From Bacillus sp. SLBN-46 (GTDB lineage: Bacteria > Bacillota > Bacilli > Bacillales > Cytobacillaceae), in contig NZ_JAVIZM010000001.1 in the NCBI RefSeq assembly GCF_031453555.1, positions 3,541,001 through 3,605,000 on the forward strand: a DNA stretch of 64,000 bases, read 5' to 3'. Numbering within the stretch: position 1 is the stretch's first letter; each line of letters starts with the position of its first letter. The position numbers were made by a program, and so were the translations under genes. The notes under the pieces are model-generated. The model did not search any database. It saw nothing but the letters and a program-made list of their open reading frames with translations, and was not told the DNA's origin. Of the stretch, positions 1-8,470 are shown one piece after another.

Positions 1-986
1 AATAATGCTGGTAAAAACAACAAACCTGTCGTAAACGAGGTTAAGCCTGTGCGTCCACCTGCAGCAATACCAGTAGCTGATTCTGCAGCAGTCGTCGTTG
101 GACTACAGCCCAACAGTCCTGCACTTATTACCGAAAGAGCATTTGCCTGGAAGGACTTCCGGAACTTGGACTTATCAGGAAGCATCCCAAGCTGCGCTCC
201 CATGTTTTGAAAAATGATAACCATTGATAATGAAAATACTGCTGTCCAAAAATTAACTGTACCAATCTGACTGAAATCAAAAGCAAAGAAGATCTGATCA
301 TATCCACTAAAGGAAAAACTAAAATCCTTAAGAGTCGAGAAATCCACGATACCTAGTAATGCACCAATGAGGGTACCTGCAATTATTCCAATTAGAAAAT
401 TCCCTTTCACATTACGTAAGAAAAGTGGAACTAATATCAGCAATGTAAGTAAGGTTGTAAGGGTATGAGGACTCCCTAAGTCACCTAGTTTAACAAACGT
501 TCCTTCACTTGCCACAATCAGCCCACCATTTTTTAATCCTAGGAAAGCAATAAATAGGCCAATTCCTGCAGTCATTGAATTTATCATTGATTTAGGAATG
601 GAACGTGATAGATAGACGGCTCCTTTTGTAACGGTAGTAAGCAAAAAGACAATACCTGCTAAAAGAACTACAGCAAGTGCTTGCTGCCACGATAACCCCA
701 GCGAAAAGACAAGGGTAAATACAAAAAATGCATTATCCCCCATACCTGGAATGATAACTAAAGGAGAATTTGCCCATAGTGCCATCAACATACAACCCAA
801 AAAGCAACAAATCACTGTTACTAGTGTTACAGCCTCATAGGGCATTCCTGCTTTACTTAAAATAGCACCATTTACGGCAATAATATAAGCAACTGTCATA
901 AACGAGGTTAATCCGGCAAGTACCTCTGTCTTTATACTCGATTGTTCTTTTTCAATATGAAATAAACTATTTAATAACTTATTCAA
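1..986 (-). CDS. NCS2/AzgA-family purine (adenine/guanine/hypoxanthine) permease, 3' end cut by window edge
   Basis: Integral membrane proton symporter for purine bases. I translated the minus strand from a TTG at 986, which has AGGGGT about 9 bases upstream; the frame stays open for 328 codons to base 1. It begins MNKLLNSLFHIEKEQSSIKT, as in AzgA-type transporters, and has many hydrophobic segments. Near the truncated end lies the family hallmark SPTTTAAESATGIAAGGRTG. Family members have about 430-450 residues, so roughly 100 C-terminal residues lie outside the window. It is divergent from the Crp/Fnr gene at 1088, which could control it, though no operator was identified. The exact base transported cannot be told from sequence; PbuG/PbuO-like transport of guanine, hypoxanthine or adenine is most likely. 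Confidence 0.88.
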   Translation of the reverse strand, partial: MNKLLNSLFHIEKEQSSIKTEVLAGLTSFMTVAYIIAVNGAILSKAGMPYEAVTLVTVICCFLGCMLMALWANSPLVIIPGMGDNAFFVFTLVFSLGLSWQQALAVVLLAGIVFLLTTVTKGAVYLSRSIPKSMINSMTAGIGLFIAFLGLKNGGLIVASEGTFVKLGDLGSPHTLTTLLTLLILVPLFLRNVKGNFLIGIIAGTLIGALLGIVDFSTLKDFSFSFSGYDQIFFAFDFSQIGTVNFWTAVFSLSMVIIFQNMGAQLGMLPDKSKFRKSFQANALSVISAGLLGCSPTTTAAESATGIAAGGRTGLTSFTTGLLFLPAL

Positions 987-1087
987 TCAAAGTTACCCCT
1001 TTTGTTTACACGAGTTTCAATGATGCAATTCGTGTTATAATTATGTTACTAATATTTTTTTAACGTTACCCAAACCTGAAAGGTTGT

Positions 1088-1810
1088 ATGTTCATGATTA
1101 CCAATATCTCAGAAATCGCCATTTTCTCCGATATTCCTGAGGTTGATATACCACATATACTTCCACTACTCAAGGAACGAAAATTTAAAAAGAATCATGT
1201 CCTTATGTTTGAAAATGATCAAGGTGATGATGTGTATATTATCCGCTCAGGAATGGTGAAAATTTATCGTAATCATGAAGGAAAGGAAATCGTCCTAAGT
1301 ATTGCCTTGCCAGGAGATATCGTAGGTGAAGTAGAAGCATTGTCAAATGACAACCACAGAATTTCCTCTATTGAAGCACTTGAAAATGTAACAGCTTGGC
1401 AAATTACGAAACAAGATTTCCTTATGATTGTAGATAAGTATCCTTCTATTTTAAGAAAAGCCTATTTAATTCTCGTTGAGCGAACACGGATGTTGAATAG
1501 GTTAGTTCGCTACTTGACCTTTTATGATGTCCGTACCAAAGCAGCAAATCTATTGATGGACCTCTATTATAATTTTGGCAAACCAAGTGACACGATTTTT
1601 AAAATTGAATTTAAAATCAACCAATCCTTACTAGCCAGTATGCTGGGTGTCACTAGAGAATCCATATCAAAAACACTGGGTGATTTTCAAAATGAAGGTC
1701 TTATTGATATTCGCGATAAATATTTTTATCTTCTAGATAAAAGTCGCTTGGAAGCCATGTGTAGTGAAACAGAGGAAGTTCCCACACTTCGAAAGTGGTA
1801 TAACATTTAA
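1088..1810 (+). CDS. Crp/Fnr-family transcriptional regulator
   Basis: A DNA-binding regulator of about 240 residues. Residues about 10-125 form the cyclic-nucleotide-binding-like beta-roll, including the stretch SIALPGDIVGEVEAL. A long dimerisation helix follows, then a winged helix-turn-helix around 178-206 with recognition helix TRESISKTL. FNR proteins that sense oxygen carry a cluster of cysteines; here the only cysteine is one near the C-terminus, so an Fe-S FNR is unlikely and the effector is unknown. GAAAGG lies 4 bases before ATG 1088 and 10 before ATG 1094, so either may be the start. It is divergent from the purine permease. The downstream gene is convergent and shares a terminator. 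Confidence 0.88.
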   Translation: MFMITNISEIAIFSDIPEVDIPHILPLLKERKFKKNHVLMFENDQGDDVYIIRSGMVKIYRNHEGKEIVLSIALPGDIVGEVEALSNDNHRISSIEALENVTAWQITKQDFLMIVDKYPSILRKAYLILVERTRMLNRLVRYLTFYDVRTKAANLLMDLYYNFGKPSDTIFKIEFKINQSLLASMLGVTRESISKTLGDFQNEGLIDIRDKYFYLLDKSRLEAMCSETEEVPTLRKWYNI

Positions 1811-1847
1811 TACCTTTACTAATATACCAAATGAAAGCGGTGTATTT

Positions 1848-1880
1848 CAGTTAACACTCTAACGAATATTTTGTTAACTG
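1848..1880. repeat. Inverted repeat CAGTTAAC / GTTAACTG
   Basis: A perfect 8-base inverted repeat (1848-1855 and 1873-1880) with a 17-base spacer lies between the Crp/Fnr stop codon and the terminator hairpin. It could be an operator-like site or part of the 3' UTR structure. No function can be assigned. Confidence 0.4.
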
Positions 1881-1911
1881 GTTCACAAAAATGAAGTTAT
1901 TCTTTTAACAG

Positions 1912-1947
1912 AAAAAGAGCAGCTCTATTCATCAGAGCTGCTCTTTC
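1912..1947. terminator. Bidirectional rho-independent terminator
   Basis: A 13-bp perfect stem (AAAGAGCAGCTCT at 1914-1926 with its complement at 1934-1946) and 7-base loop. The A-run on the left and T-rich stem end on the right let it serve both the Crp/Fnr gene and the convergent YhgE/Pip gene. Confidence 0.85.
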
Positions 1948-1948
1948 T

Positions 1949-3976
1949 TCATGGAATGATCTTGGTAGTTCTTGCTTTTTGGGCGGTTTGTTGTATCCGA
2001 TTTTCTAAAGGCTTTTTCAAAACAAGGGCTATAAGGAAACTTACAGCTGCAAAAGTAAGAAGATAGATGATATCTTTAGTAACAACCTCTTTTACCATTC
2101 CGCCGACCGTCTCACGAAGCATACTAACAGCGTAAGTAAATGGCATGAAGGGATTAATTGCTTGAAAAACTGAAGAGGTCGTACTTACCGGGAACGTCGC
2201 TCCAGAGCTAGAGATTTGCAGCACCAAAAATATAATCGCTAATCCTTTTCCTATATTTCCAAACACGGAACATAATGTATACGTAATAATGATAAAGACC
2301 ATGCTGACAAGAATGCTTAACAGAACAAACCAAAGTTTATCGACTACATAGGTGTGAATTAAAAACAAATCACCTAAGGAGACAATGGCAGCCTGAAAAA
2401 TTCCTATAGTCAAAAAAGTCAGGAGTCTTCCTAGATATAAATGATAACCACGATATGTAGCATTAGAATTCTCTACATCAACTCGGAGTGACGCTATAAG
2501 GAGAGTCGCTCCTACCCATAGTGCCAGCATCGTATAAAAAGGTGACATGGCTGAACCGTAATTAGGAATAGGAAAAATCCTTTTTGTATTTAATAAAATG
2601 GGGTTAGAAAGAAAGCTGCTCTCTTTTTCAGGGTCATGTTTAAGAAATTCAATCAGGTCACGGATATTCACACTTCTCTCAAATTGGCGGAGCTTATCTG
2701 CTGCATTTCTAATTTCTGCCTCAAATCCAGGAAGATCATTCCTTGCGAAATCGGCTGCTTTATGAATTAGCTTTTCCACTTCGGGAAGTTTTGTACGCAC
2801 TAGGTTTGCTGCTTTTCTAATATCATCCTCAAGTTTTGGTAAATCAGTCCTTACAAAATCCGCTGCTTTATGAACTTTTTGTTCAACGACAGGCAAATCA
2901 TTTCTAATAAAACTTGAGGCTGAATTCAGATCATTTTCCACTGTGCTCACTTTCTGCTGTAGACCTACATGAATTTCTTGGATTGTTCCTTGAATTTTTT
3001 CTAATTCAGCTTGTAACTGATTTAACGCTATCTGATTTTCATCTGTGTTAACCTGGTCCGTCTCCTTTACCTGATCAATGGCCTCCTGTACTTTTGTTTC
3101 TATATCTGAAATGCTCGCTAAAACATCTGAAATAACGGAAGTGGTCCTTTTCAAATCATTCATCTTATCTTGAAGCTCTAGTATTTTGTCACCAGCTTCC
3201 TGTATTCGAGGTAATGCACTTTCAACTTTTAATATACTTTCCCCTGCTTTGTGAATGTCTGGTATTCTTTGTTCAAGCTCTATCACTTTCTGCCCTTTCT
3301 CATGTAATTCAGGTAACTTTCCTTCGAGTTCAATCGCTTTTTTTCCCATTTCTTGAATCTGAGGTAAAGCCTTTTCAAGTTCAAAAATTTGAGTTTCTAC
3401 CTTTTGGATATTTGGCAGGTTTTTCTCCAACTCCACACCAACCTTATAAAAACCAGAAAAAATAGCATTCCCAACCGTCTTAATAAACGCCTGACTGATT
3501 TGAGCGGTGACACTTGAGGCACCCGAGCTAGTGATTTTTGGTGCAACCGCATTAATTTTTTCATTTACTCCAAATTCAATTTTTGGTTTTTGCGGATTGA
3601 TTTCTAAAATACTAGTTAATTTTTGAGAGAAGTCCTTTGGAATTAGCAAATAGGCATAATATTTTCCACTCTTTACACCATGAACTGCCTTATCCTGTTT
3701 GACAAATACCCATCCAAGTTTATGATTAGCTTTTAATGTACTTATGATTTCATTTCCCACATTAATCCTTTTTCCATTAAGCTCTGCACCCGTATCTTCA
3801 TTCGTAACTGCCACTTTAATACCTGAAGTATTGCTATATGGGTCCCACATAGACTTGATATTAATCCAGGCATAAGCCGACGGTAAAACCATAAGTGCCA
3901 CAATTAAAAACAATACGGTTGGTACTCTGAAAATATTGACCCAATCAGTTTTGTAAATGTGCCAAATTTTTTGCAT
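1949..3976 (-). CDS. YhgE/Pip-family membrane protein with tandem coiled-coil repeats
   Basis: A 675-residue member of the YhgE/Pip family, related to ABC-2-type membrane proteins and phage-infection proteins. It has an N-terminal membrane segment (residues about 15-40), the typical extracellular Pip domain (about 50-180), and a cluster of about five membrane helices at the C-terminus (about 475-660). The middle is a long coiled coil made of two repeat series: four copies of a 17-residue unit like ELEKALPQIQEMGKKAI, then four of an 18-residue unit like RTDLPKLEDDIRKAANLV. In other bacteria such proteins are phage receptors or are linked to type VII secretion; the role here is unknown. The gene is monocistronic, with terminators on both sides. 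Confidence 0.85.
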   Translation of the reverse strand: MQKIWHIYKTDWVNIFRVPTVLFLIVALMVLPSAYAWINIKSMWDPYSNTSGIKVAVTNEDTGAELNGKRINVGNEIISTLKANHKLGWVFVKQDKAVHGVKSGKYYAYLLIPKDFSQKLTSILEINPQKPKIEFGVNEKINAVAPKITSSGASSVTAQISQAFIKTVGNAIFSGFYKVGVELEKNLPNIQKVETQIFELEKALPQIQEMGKKAIELEGKLPELHEKGQKVIELEQRIPDIHKAGESILKVESALPRIQEAGDKILELQDKMNDLKRTTSVISDVLASISDIETKVQEAIDQVKETDQVNTDENQIALNQLQAELEKIQGTIQEIHVGLQQKVSTVENDLNSASSFIRNDLPVVEQKVHKAADFVRTDLPKLEDDIRKAANLVRTKLPEVEKLIHKAADFARNDLPGFEAEIRNAADKLRQFERSVNIRDLIEFLKHDPEKESSFLSNPILLNTKRIFPIPNYGSAMSPFYTMLALWVGATLLIASLRVDVENSNATYRGYHLYLGRLLTFLTIGIFQAAIVSLGDLFLIHTYVVDKLWFVLLSILVSMVFIIITYTLCSVFGNIGKGLAIIFLVLQISSSGATFPVSTTSSVFQAINPFMPFTYAVSMLRETVGGMVKEVVTKDIIYLLTFAAVSFLIALVLKKPLENRIQQTAQKARTTKIIP

Positions 3977-4073
3977 CCATTCTCACCCTTATCATTCCCA
4001 TACTTTCCTCTATTAGCTTTAGGAAAAGTCTTCAAATTAATGCAACAATCAATGATAAGAAGTTTTTTTAAAG

Positions 4074-4115
4074 TAAATAAAAAGACTACCCAAGGAATTT
4101 CTTAGGCAGTCTTTC
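4074..4115 (-). terminator. Terminator of the LTA synthase gene
   Basis: Read on the minus strand: stem GAAAGACTGCCTAAG pairing with CTTGGGTAGTCTTT (two mismatches), followed by TTATTT. It lies directly after the stop codon at 4121. Confidence 0.75.
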
Positions 4116-4120
4116 AGTTT

Positions 4121-6073
4121 TTATTTTTCTGTAGTTGTGCTGTCCGCTTTTTTATAGTCATATTTCGAGCGGTCAATTGGGGTAAAGTGATCAGGTGTAT
4201 AGAATCGTAATAAATCACCGTTTACCACTTTATCAGAAAGTGCTAATTTTTGCATAACTGATTTCTGATAATTTTTTGCTTCTTCTATTCTGTCCTGCTC
4301 AAGTTTCATCCCTGTTGTTGAGTCATAGAATTTACCATCAACCGAAGTAATAGTTGGACTCACAAAGTCACCATTTCGGAACGGTACAAGGTCATCGTGC
4401 TGATCTGATAACAGGTCTGTTCCAAATTGAACATAATCTTTTGTGTCTGTTCCTAGTAAGTGAAGAAGAGTTGGAAGAATGTCCATTTGTCCACCATATT
4501 CATGGTTCACTCCACCTTTCATCCCAGGTACACGAATAAATAAAGGTACTCGTTGTAAACCAGAACTTTCAAAAGGAGTAATTTCTTTTCCAATAATTTG
4601 TTTCATCGCTTTATTATGATTTTCTGAGATTCCATAATGGTCACCGTACATAATAATAATGGAACGATCATATAGTCCAGATTGCTTCAAGTAATCAAAG
4701 AATTGCTTTAAAGCTTCATCAGCATACCGTGCTGTCTGGAAGTATTGATCAACGGATTTATCACCTGTTGTTGCCGGTGCAATCGTAGCATCCTTCGCAG
4801 GAATTGGATACGGATAATGGTTGCTGACAGTGATAAACTTGGTATAAAATGGCTCTGGCAATGTTTCTAATAATGGAATGGACTGTTTATAGAACGGTTT
4901 GTCCATTAAACCATATTCAGCCAGGTCTTCAGAATTCAATTGATAATAGTTGCCATCAAAGAACTTGTTATAACCTAATGACTTATAAATTTCATTCCTG
5001 TTCCAAAAGCTTCCCGAATTCCCGTGGAACACAGCAGACGTATACCCTTGTTGGCCTAAAATGGCCGGTGCCGCTTGGTAAGTGTTAAGCCCTTTAGTTG
5101 TAAAAGCGGATCCCTGTGGTAATCCAAATAATGAATTCTCTAGCATAAATTCAGCATCTGATGTTTTACCTTGTCCCGTTTGATGGTAAAAATTATCAAA
5201 ATATAGAGTATTCTTTTCATTAACTAATGAATTTAAGAATGGTGTAACTTCTTCACCATTTAATTTGTAATTAATAAGGAAGTTTTGCATGGATTCAAGA
5301 TGCAAGTAAATTACGTTCATTCCTTTTCCAGCACCAAAATAGTTAGGGTTCGGTTCAGCATAGTTAGATTTTGTATAGTTAATCACTTCTGTCATATCAT
5401 CACTATTTGCCATAACTCTTTGTGCAGAGGCCTTCGTGCTCTTAACTGCATCATAAATCGTATAATTGTACATTCCTAAATACTTAACGATATAATTTCG
5501 GTCAAATCCTCTTGTCAATAATTGAGGTCGATCGACTTCTGCTAGCGATAAATTGGCGCAAGAAATCGCTAGTGACAAGGAGAAAAGAACAGAAACCTTT
5601 CTGCGATTCATATCCTTGATTTCAATTTTAACCAAACGAAATGCAAGCAATCCTATTAAAATAACAATATCAATAAAAAATAAAAAGTCATATGGTCTTA
5701 GTAGAGAAGTCACACTTCCACTTACATCTCCAAAGTTTTGCGTCTGCGTTAAAGTGGGCAATGTAATAAAATCATTGAAGAAACGGTAAAATAACACATT
5801 CGCATACAATAAAAAAGACATAAGAAATTCTATAACAATAAGACCTATATATTTCTTTCTTCCTTTAAGGAAAAATGATAAACCTAAAAAAAGTAACGAT
5901 GATCCTAAAGGATTGAAAAATAAAAGAAATCTTTGTAAGGAGTTTTCTACTCCTAAATCAAATTGTGTTAATTGAATGATATATGTTTTAACCCAAAGGA
6001 AAATAACTGTCAAAAAGAAAAAGCCAATATATTTATTAAAAATACTTTGACCTCTGTGAAGTAATGTATTCAT
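4121..6073 (-). CDS. ltaS: Lipoteichoic acid synthase-type phosphoglycerol transferase (LtaS family)
   Basis: Membrane-anchored enzyme that polymerises glycerol-phosphate units from phosphatidylglycerol onto a glycolipid anchor outside the cell. It has five N-terminal membrane helices (about 15-180) and an extracellular sulfatase-fold domain (about 245-600). Visible catalytic features are E260 in LHLESMQNF, the nucleophile Thr304 in TGQGKTSDAEF, and the metal ligands in MYGDHYG. Its 650 residues match LtaS, YfnI and YqgS of Bacillus subtilis. Bacilli carry several paralogues, and I cannot tell the main synthase from the primase or stress forms; the symbol marks the family. It stands alone between terminators. 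Confidence 0.88.
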   Translation of the reverse strand: MNTLLHRGQSIFNKYIGFFFLTVIFLWVKTYIIQLTQFDLGVENSLQRFLLFFNPLGSSLLFLGLSFFLKGRKKYIGLIVIEFLMSFLLYANVLFYRFFNDFITLPTLTQTQNFGDVSGSVTSLLRPYDFLFFIDIVILIGLLAFRLVKIEIKDMNRRKVSVLFSLSLAISCANLSLAEVDRPQLLTRGFDRNYIVKYLGMYNYTIYDAVKSTKASAQRVMANSDDMTEVINYTKSNYAEPNPNYFGAGKGMNVIYLHLESMQNFLINYKLNGEEVTPFLNSLVNEKNTLYFDNFYHQTGQGKTSDAEFMLENSLFGLPQGSAFTTKGLNTYQAAPAILGQQGYTSAVFHGNSGSFWNRNEIYKSLGYNKFFDGNYYQLNSEDLAEYGLMDKPFYKQSIPLLETLPEPFYTKFITVSNHYPYPIPAKDATIAPATTGDKSVDQYFQTARYADEALKQFFDYLKQSGLYDRSIIIMYGDHYGISENHNKAMKQIIGKEITPFESSGLQRVPLFIRVPGMKGGVNHEYGGQMDILPTLLHLLGTDTKDYVQFGTDLLSDQHDDLVPFRNGDFVSPTITSVDGKFYDSTTGMKLEQDRIEEAKNYQKSVMQKLALSDKVVNGDLLRFYTPDHFTPIDRSKYDYKKADSTTTEK

Positions 6074-6245
6074 TTTTTTACACCTGCCTTCTAGAAACGT
6101 ATTATTACAAAATTTTATTGATTTGGCTATATGTGATTAGTTCCAAATCACCTAACATCTAGCATACATGTTAATTATGAACAGATTATGAATAAACCAA
6201 GAAAAGTTGGTTCAAAATTGTAAATTAGCCCAACAGAGTGAAAGG

Positions 6246-6284
6246 AAAAATAAGAAGCAGGTTCCCAAAGGAATCCTGCTTCTT
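6246..6284 (-). terminator. Terminator of the carboxymuconolactone decarboxylase-like gene
   Basis: Minus-strand stem AGAAGCAGGATTCC / GGAACCTGCTTCT with a 4-base loop, followed by TATTTTT, directly after the gene ending at 6291. Confidence 0.85.
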
Positions 6285-6290
6285 CTATCA

Positions 6291-6659
6291 TTAATGCTTC
6301 ATATTTGAGAGTTGGTTCATACACTCCTGAACAAGTGTAACTCCCTGACTCATGGCCGCCCCGCCTCCAAGTGCTGCAGCCACTCCTACTGTTTCAAAAA
6401 TTTCTTTCTCAGTACATCCTTGATCAATGCATCCTTTTGTATGATAAATAATGCAATATTCATCCTGCGAATAAACACTTATACCCAGCGCCATTAAATG
6501 TTTATTTTTTTGAGAAATTTCTCCTTCTTTAAAACACGCACCGGTAAATTCATTGTAGGCACCAATTAATTCTGGCATCATCTGCGTGTAGGTTCCAATT
6601 CCTTGTTTATAGTTATTCAAGTGTGTTTGGATAGAATTGTTTACTCCTGCTTGTTCCAT
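6291..6659 (-). CDS. Carboxymuconolactone decarboxylase/AhpD-like protein
   Basis: A 122-residue alpha-helical protein of the CMD/AhpD superfamily, which holds decarboxylases and thiol peroxidase partners. The core motif is seen as DEYCIIYHTKGCIDQGCTEK. In AhpD the active site is Cys-x-x-Cys followed by His; here the first cysteine is replaced by Asp, leaving one cysteine and the histidine, so a classical disulfide redox cycle is doubtful. A gene of this length is a stand-alone single-domain member. It is monocistronic. Substrate unknown. Confidence 0.8.
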   Translation of the reverse strand: MEQAGVNNSIQTHLNNYKQGIGTYTQMMPELIGAYNEFTGACFKEGEISQKNKHLMALGISVYSQDEYCIIYHTKGCIDQGCTEKEIFETVGVAAALGGGAAMSQGVTLVQECMNQLSNMKH

Positions 6660-6852
6660 TATTGTTCTCCCTTTCTTTCCACGTTAGTATAACCACTCCA
6701 TTTTAGGTTAATTATTTTCAGTGAATTTATACTTCCTTTTGAAATTTATGTTCATTTCTTTAAAGGATAGGTTAACCTCCTATTTGAGAAACTAACAATG
6801 GATATTCAATTAGAATGTCCTATAGAACAAACAAAGTGGGAGGTAGGTCAGT

Positions 6853-7026
6853 TTGAATATTCGCGAAGGATTGATACCAACTGCTTTAGGAACAGCTGTT
6901 ACCGCGACCGGCTACGTATTAAAACAAAAACGAAGATCTAATAAAATGCTTGCTAATACAATATTTGGATTCGGTTTAGCACATATTGTTTTAGGTGCGA
7001 TTGACCTAGTCGAACACCGTCATTAA
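6853..7026 (+). CDS. Small uncharacterised membrane-associated protein (57 aa)
   Basis: I translated this short gene by eye. It starts at TTG 6853, with GGGAGGT 9 bases upstream, and ends at TAA 7024-7026. The product begins MNIREGLIPTALGTAVTATG and ends VEHRH. It has two short hydrophobic stretches (about 7-22 and 34-51) either side of a basic linker KQKRRSNK, so a two-pass hairpin in the membrane is likely. Proteins with this look are widespread in Bacillus, but no function is known to me. A GC-rich hairpin follows at once. Confidence 0.72.
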   Translation: MNIREGLIPTALGTAVTATGYVLKQKRRSNKMLANTIFGFGLAHIVLGAIDLVEHRH

Positions 7027-7031
7027 GTGGT

Positions 7032-7060
7032 AACGAGCGCAGGCCTGCGCTCGTTATAAA
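7032..7060 (+). terminator. GC-rich terminator hairpin
   Basis: Perfect 10-bp stem AACGAGCGCA / TGCGCTCGTT around GGCC, followed by an A/T-rich but not pure-U tail. It closes the 57-residue gene. Confidence 0.7.
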
Positions 7061-7180
7061 TATTTAAGTCATACCAAAACCATAAATTTTTTTCATTCTT
7101 ATGGACAAACTATTTGATGTGCTTCAAGAAAGGTGGCACTTCAAGTGAATAAATTTTCTTATAATTTAAGGAGGGTTACG

Positions 7181-7693
7181 ATGGGAATATTAAATGGAAA
7201 CCCTAAAGAAGAGCCTTTACATTACGGAGAAGTGTTTGATATATGGGCTTCTCTTTTAGCTGGAAATAGCTTGATTGCTGGTTACCAAACAATGCTGAAC
7301 CATGCAGGTGACGATGATTTGAAAAAGTTAATCGTCGAAGCAATTGAAAACTGCCAACAGGAAAAAAAGCAAATTGAGGAACTTTTAAAGGAAAACGGCA
7401 TTGGATTACCTCCTGCAGCACCTGAACCTCCGGAAGCATGTTTAGAGGATATTCCAGTAGGTGCAAGAATTCCTGACCCTGCAATTGCTGCTAGTCTGTC
7501 TGTTGATATTGCAGCTGGATTAGTTGCCTGCAGTCAAGTAATTGGTAAATCAATTCGTGAAGATGTTGCTATGATGTATGGGCAATTCCATGCTCAAAAA
7601 ATGGCACTTGGTGCAAAAGTATTGCGTTTAAATAAAGAAAAAGGCTGGTTAATCCCACCACCCCTTCATCTAAAGAAACATACTGATTGCTAA
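7181..7693 (+). CDS. DUF3231 family protein
   Basis: A 170-residue Bacillaceae protein. I chose ATG 7181 because AAGGAGG precedes it by 6 bases and the product then opens MGILNGNPKEEPLHYGEV, the usual family N-terminus; an upstream in-frame GTG at 7133 has no such site. The body is helical with an acidic, four-helix-bundle look, including GYQTMLNHAGDDDLKKL and GQFHAQKMALGAKVLRLNKE. DUF3231 proteins are ferritin-like in predicted shape and often appear in spore-formers; biochemical role unknown. Some relatives carry two copies of the domain; this has one. Confidence 0.85.
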   Translation: MGILNGNPKEEPLHYGEVFDIWASLLAGNSLIAGYQTMLNHAGDDDLKKLIVEAIENCQQEKKQIEELLKENGIGLPPAAPEPPEACLEDIPVGARIPDPAIAASLSVDIAAGLVACSQVIGKSIREDVAMMYGQFHAQKMALGAKVLRLNKEKGWLIPPPLHLKKHTDC

Positions 7694-7707
7694 TGAATGA
7701 AATTCCC

Positions 7708-7744
7708 GAAGAGCACGATGCATTGTCGTGTTCTTCTTTTTTTA
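7708..7744 (+). terminator. Terminator of the DUF3231 gene
   Basis: Stem GAAGAGCACGA / TCGTGTTCTTC with a 7-base loop (TGCATTG) followed by a run of seven T. Confidence 0.88.
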
Positions 7745-7864
7745 ATTCGTTTCACTTGAATTTTTTTGAAAATATGGTATTCTAAACTTAATTTTTATAA
7801 TATTCTTTATATTCAAAATATAATATTTCATAATTAAATTAATGAAAATGGGGTGGATGTAAAA

Positions 7865-8185
7865 ATGTATCAATCTCAAGGTAGGTCTGCTGAATTAGAC
7901 AACTCAGCAGTTTGTCAAAGTTGCGGTAGTGTCACTGTCCTTTATCCGGAAAAGTCTACCGGCAAAAAATCAGGCATGGCGTTTGTTGTTTTTGGATGGT
8001 TATTTGCAGCTATTTCGTTTCTATTTCTTCCAATTGTTTTCGGAATCTTAGCATTAGTTATGGGCTTTATGACTTATATTGACAGAAGTAAGGCACATGG
8101 GGCAGTATTGATGGCCTTTGCAGCCATTGGTTTAATCCTTGGCTCACTAATAAGTATTGTTGTAGCAGGAACGATGTTTATTTAA
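7865..8185 (+). CDS. DUF4190-like small membrane protein with one CxxC
   Basis: A 106-residue protein starting at ATG 7865, with GGGGTGG 8 bases upstream; a GTG at 7853 overlaps that site and is less likely. A short soluble N-terminus carries one zinc-ribbon-like knuckle, VCQSCGS (about residues 17-23). Two or three membrane helices follow (about 43-66 and 76-104) with the Gly/Ala-rich pattern of DUF4190, a family of small membrane proteins of unknown role. Only one Cys pair is present, so metal binding would need a partner or dimer. Monocistronic. Confidence 0.65.
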   Translation: MYQSQGRSAELDNSAVCQSCGSVTVLYPEKSTGKKSGMAFVVFGWLFAAISFLFLPIVFGILALVMGFMTYIDRSKAHGAVLMAFAAIGLILGSLISIVVAGTMFI

Positions 8186-8202
8186 CCTTAGAGCAAAAAA
8201 AT

Positions 8203-8229
8203 AACCCCTGAGTTGGGGTTGTTTTTTTT
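8203..8229 (+). terminator. Terminator of the DUF4190-like gene
   Basis: Stem AACCCC / GGGGTT with a TGAGTT loop followed by GTTTTTTTT. Confidence 0.88.
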
Positions 8230-8297
8230 GCATACATGAACATTACCTCAAGCTCTTATAAACTCTTCAACAATTTCACTTCATTTTAATTTGCTAT

Positions 8298-8336
8298 AGG
8301 TGTCCGAATCAAAGGTGGATTCGGACACCTTTGATT
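8298..8336. repeat. Two overlapping, mutually exclusive perfect inverted repeats plus nearby direct copies
   Basis: AGGTGTCCGAATC (8298-8310) pairs perfectly with 8318-8330 over a 7-base loop. Alternatively AATCAAAGGTG (8307-8317) pairs perfectly with 8326-8336 over an 8-base loop. The two hairpins use the same bases. The motif GTGTCCGAATC recurs at 8351-8361, and TGTCCGAAT again near 8403-8411. No gene overlaps it. Function unknown. Confidence 0.75.
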
Positions 8337-8420
8337 CATCAAAAGCATTCGTGTCCGAATCCCGCTCGCATCGGATTTGCCTTCGCTACTTTCTGCAGGG
8401 TTTTGTCCGAATGAAACAAA

Positions 8421-8457
8421 AAAAACACGCTATATCTCATGCGAAATAACGTGTGTA
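8421..8457 (-). terminator. Probable terminator of the J-domain gene
   Basis: Minus-strand imperfect hairpin with ACACG / CGTGT ends and a partly paired middle, followed by eight T. It lies just after the stop codon at 8471. Confidence 0.6.
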
Positions 8458-8470
8458 ATCCATATAAAAC

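Noticed and set aside
1088..1810. Oxygen sensor FNR
   Set aside because: FNR needs an iron-sulfur cysteine cluster; only one cysteine is present.
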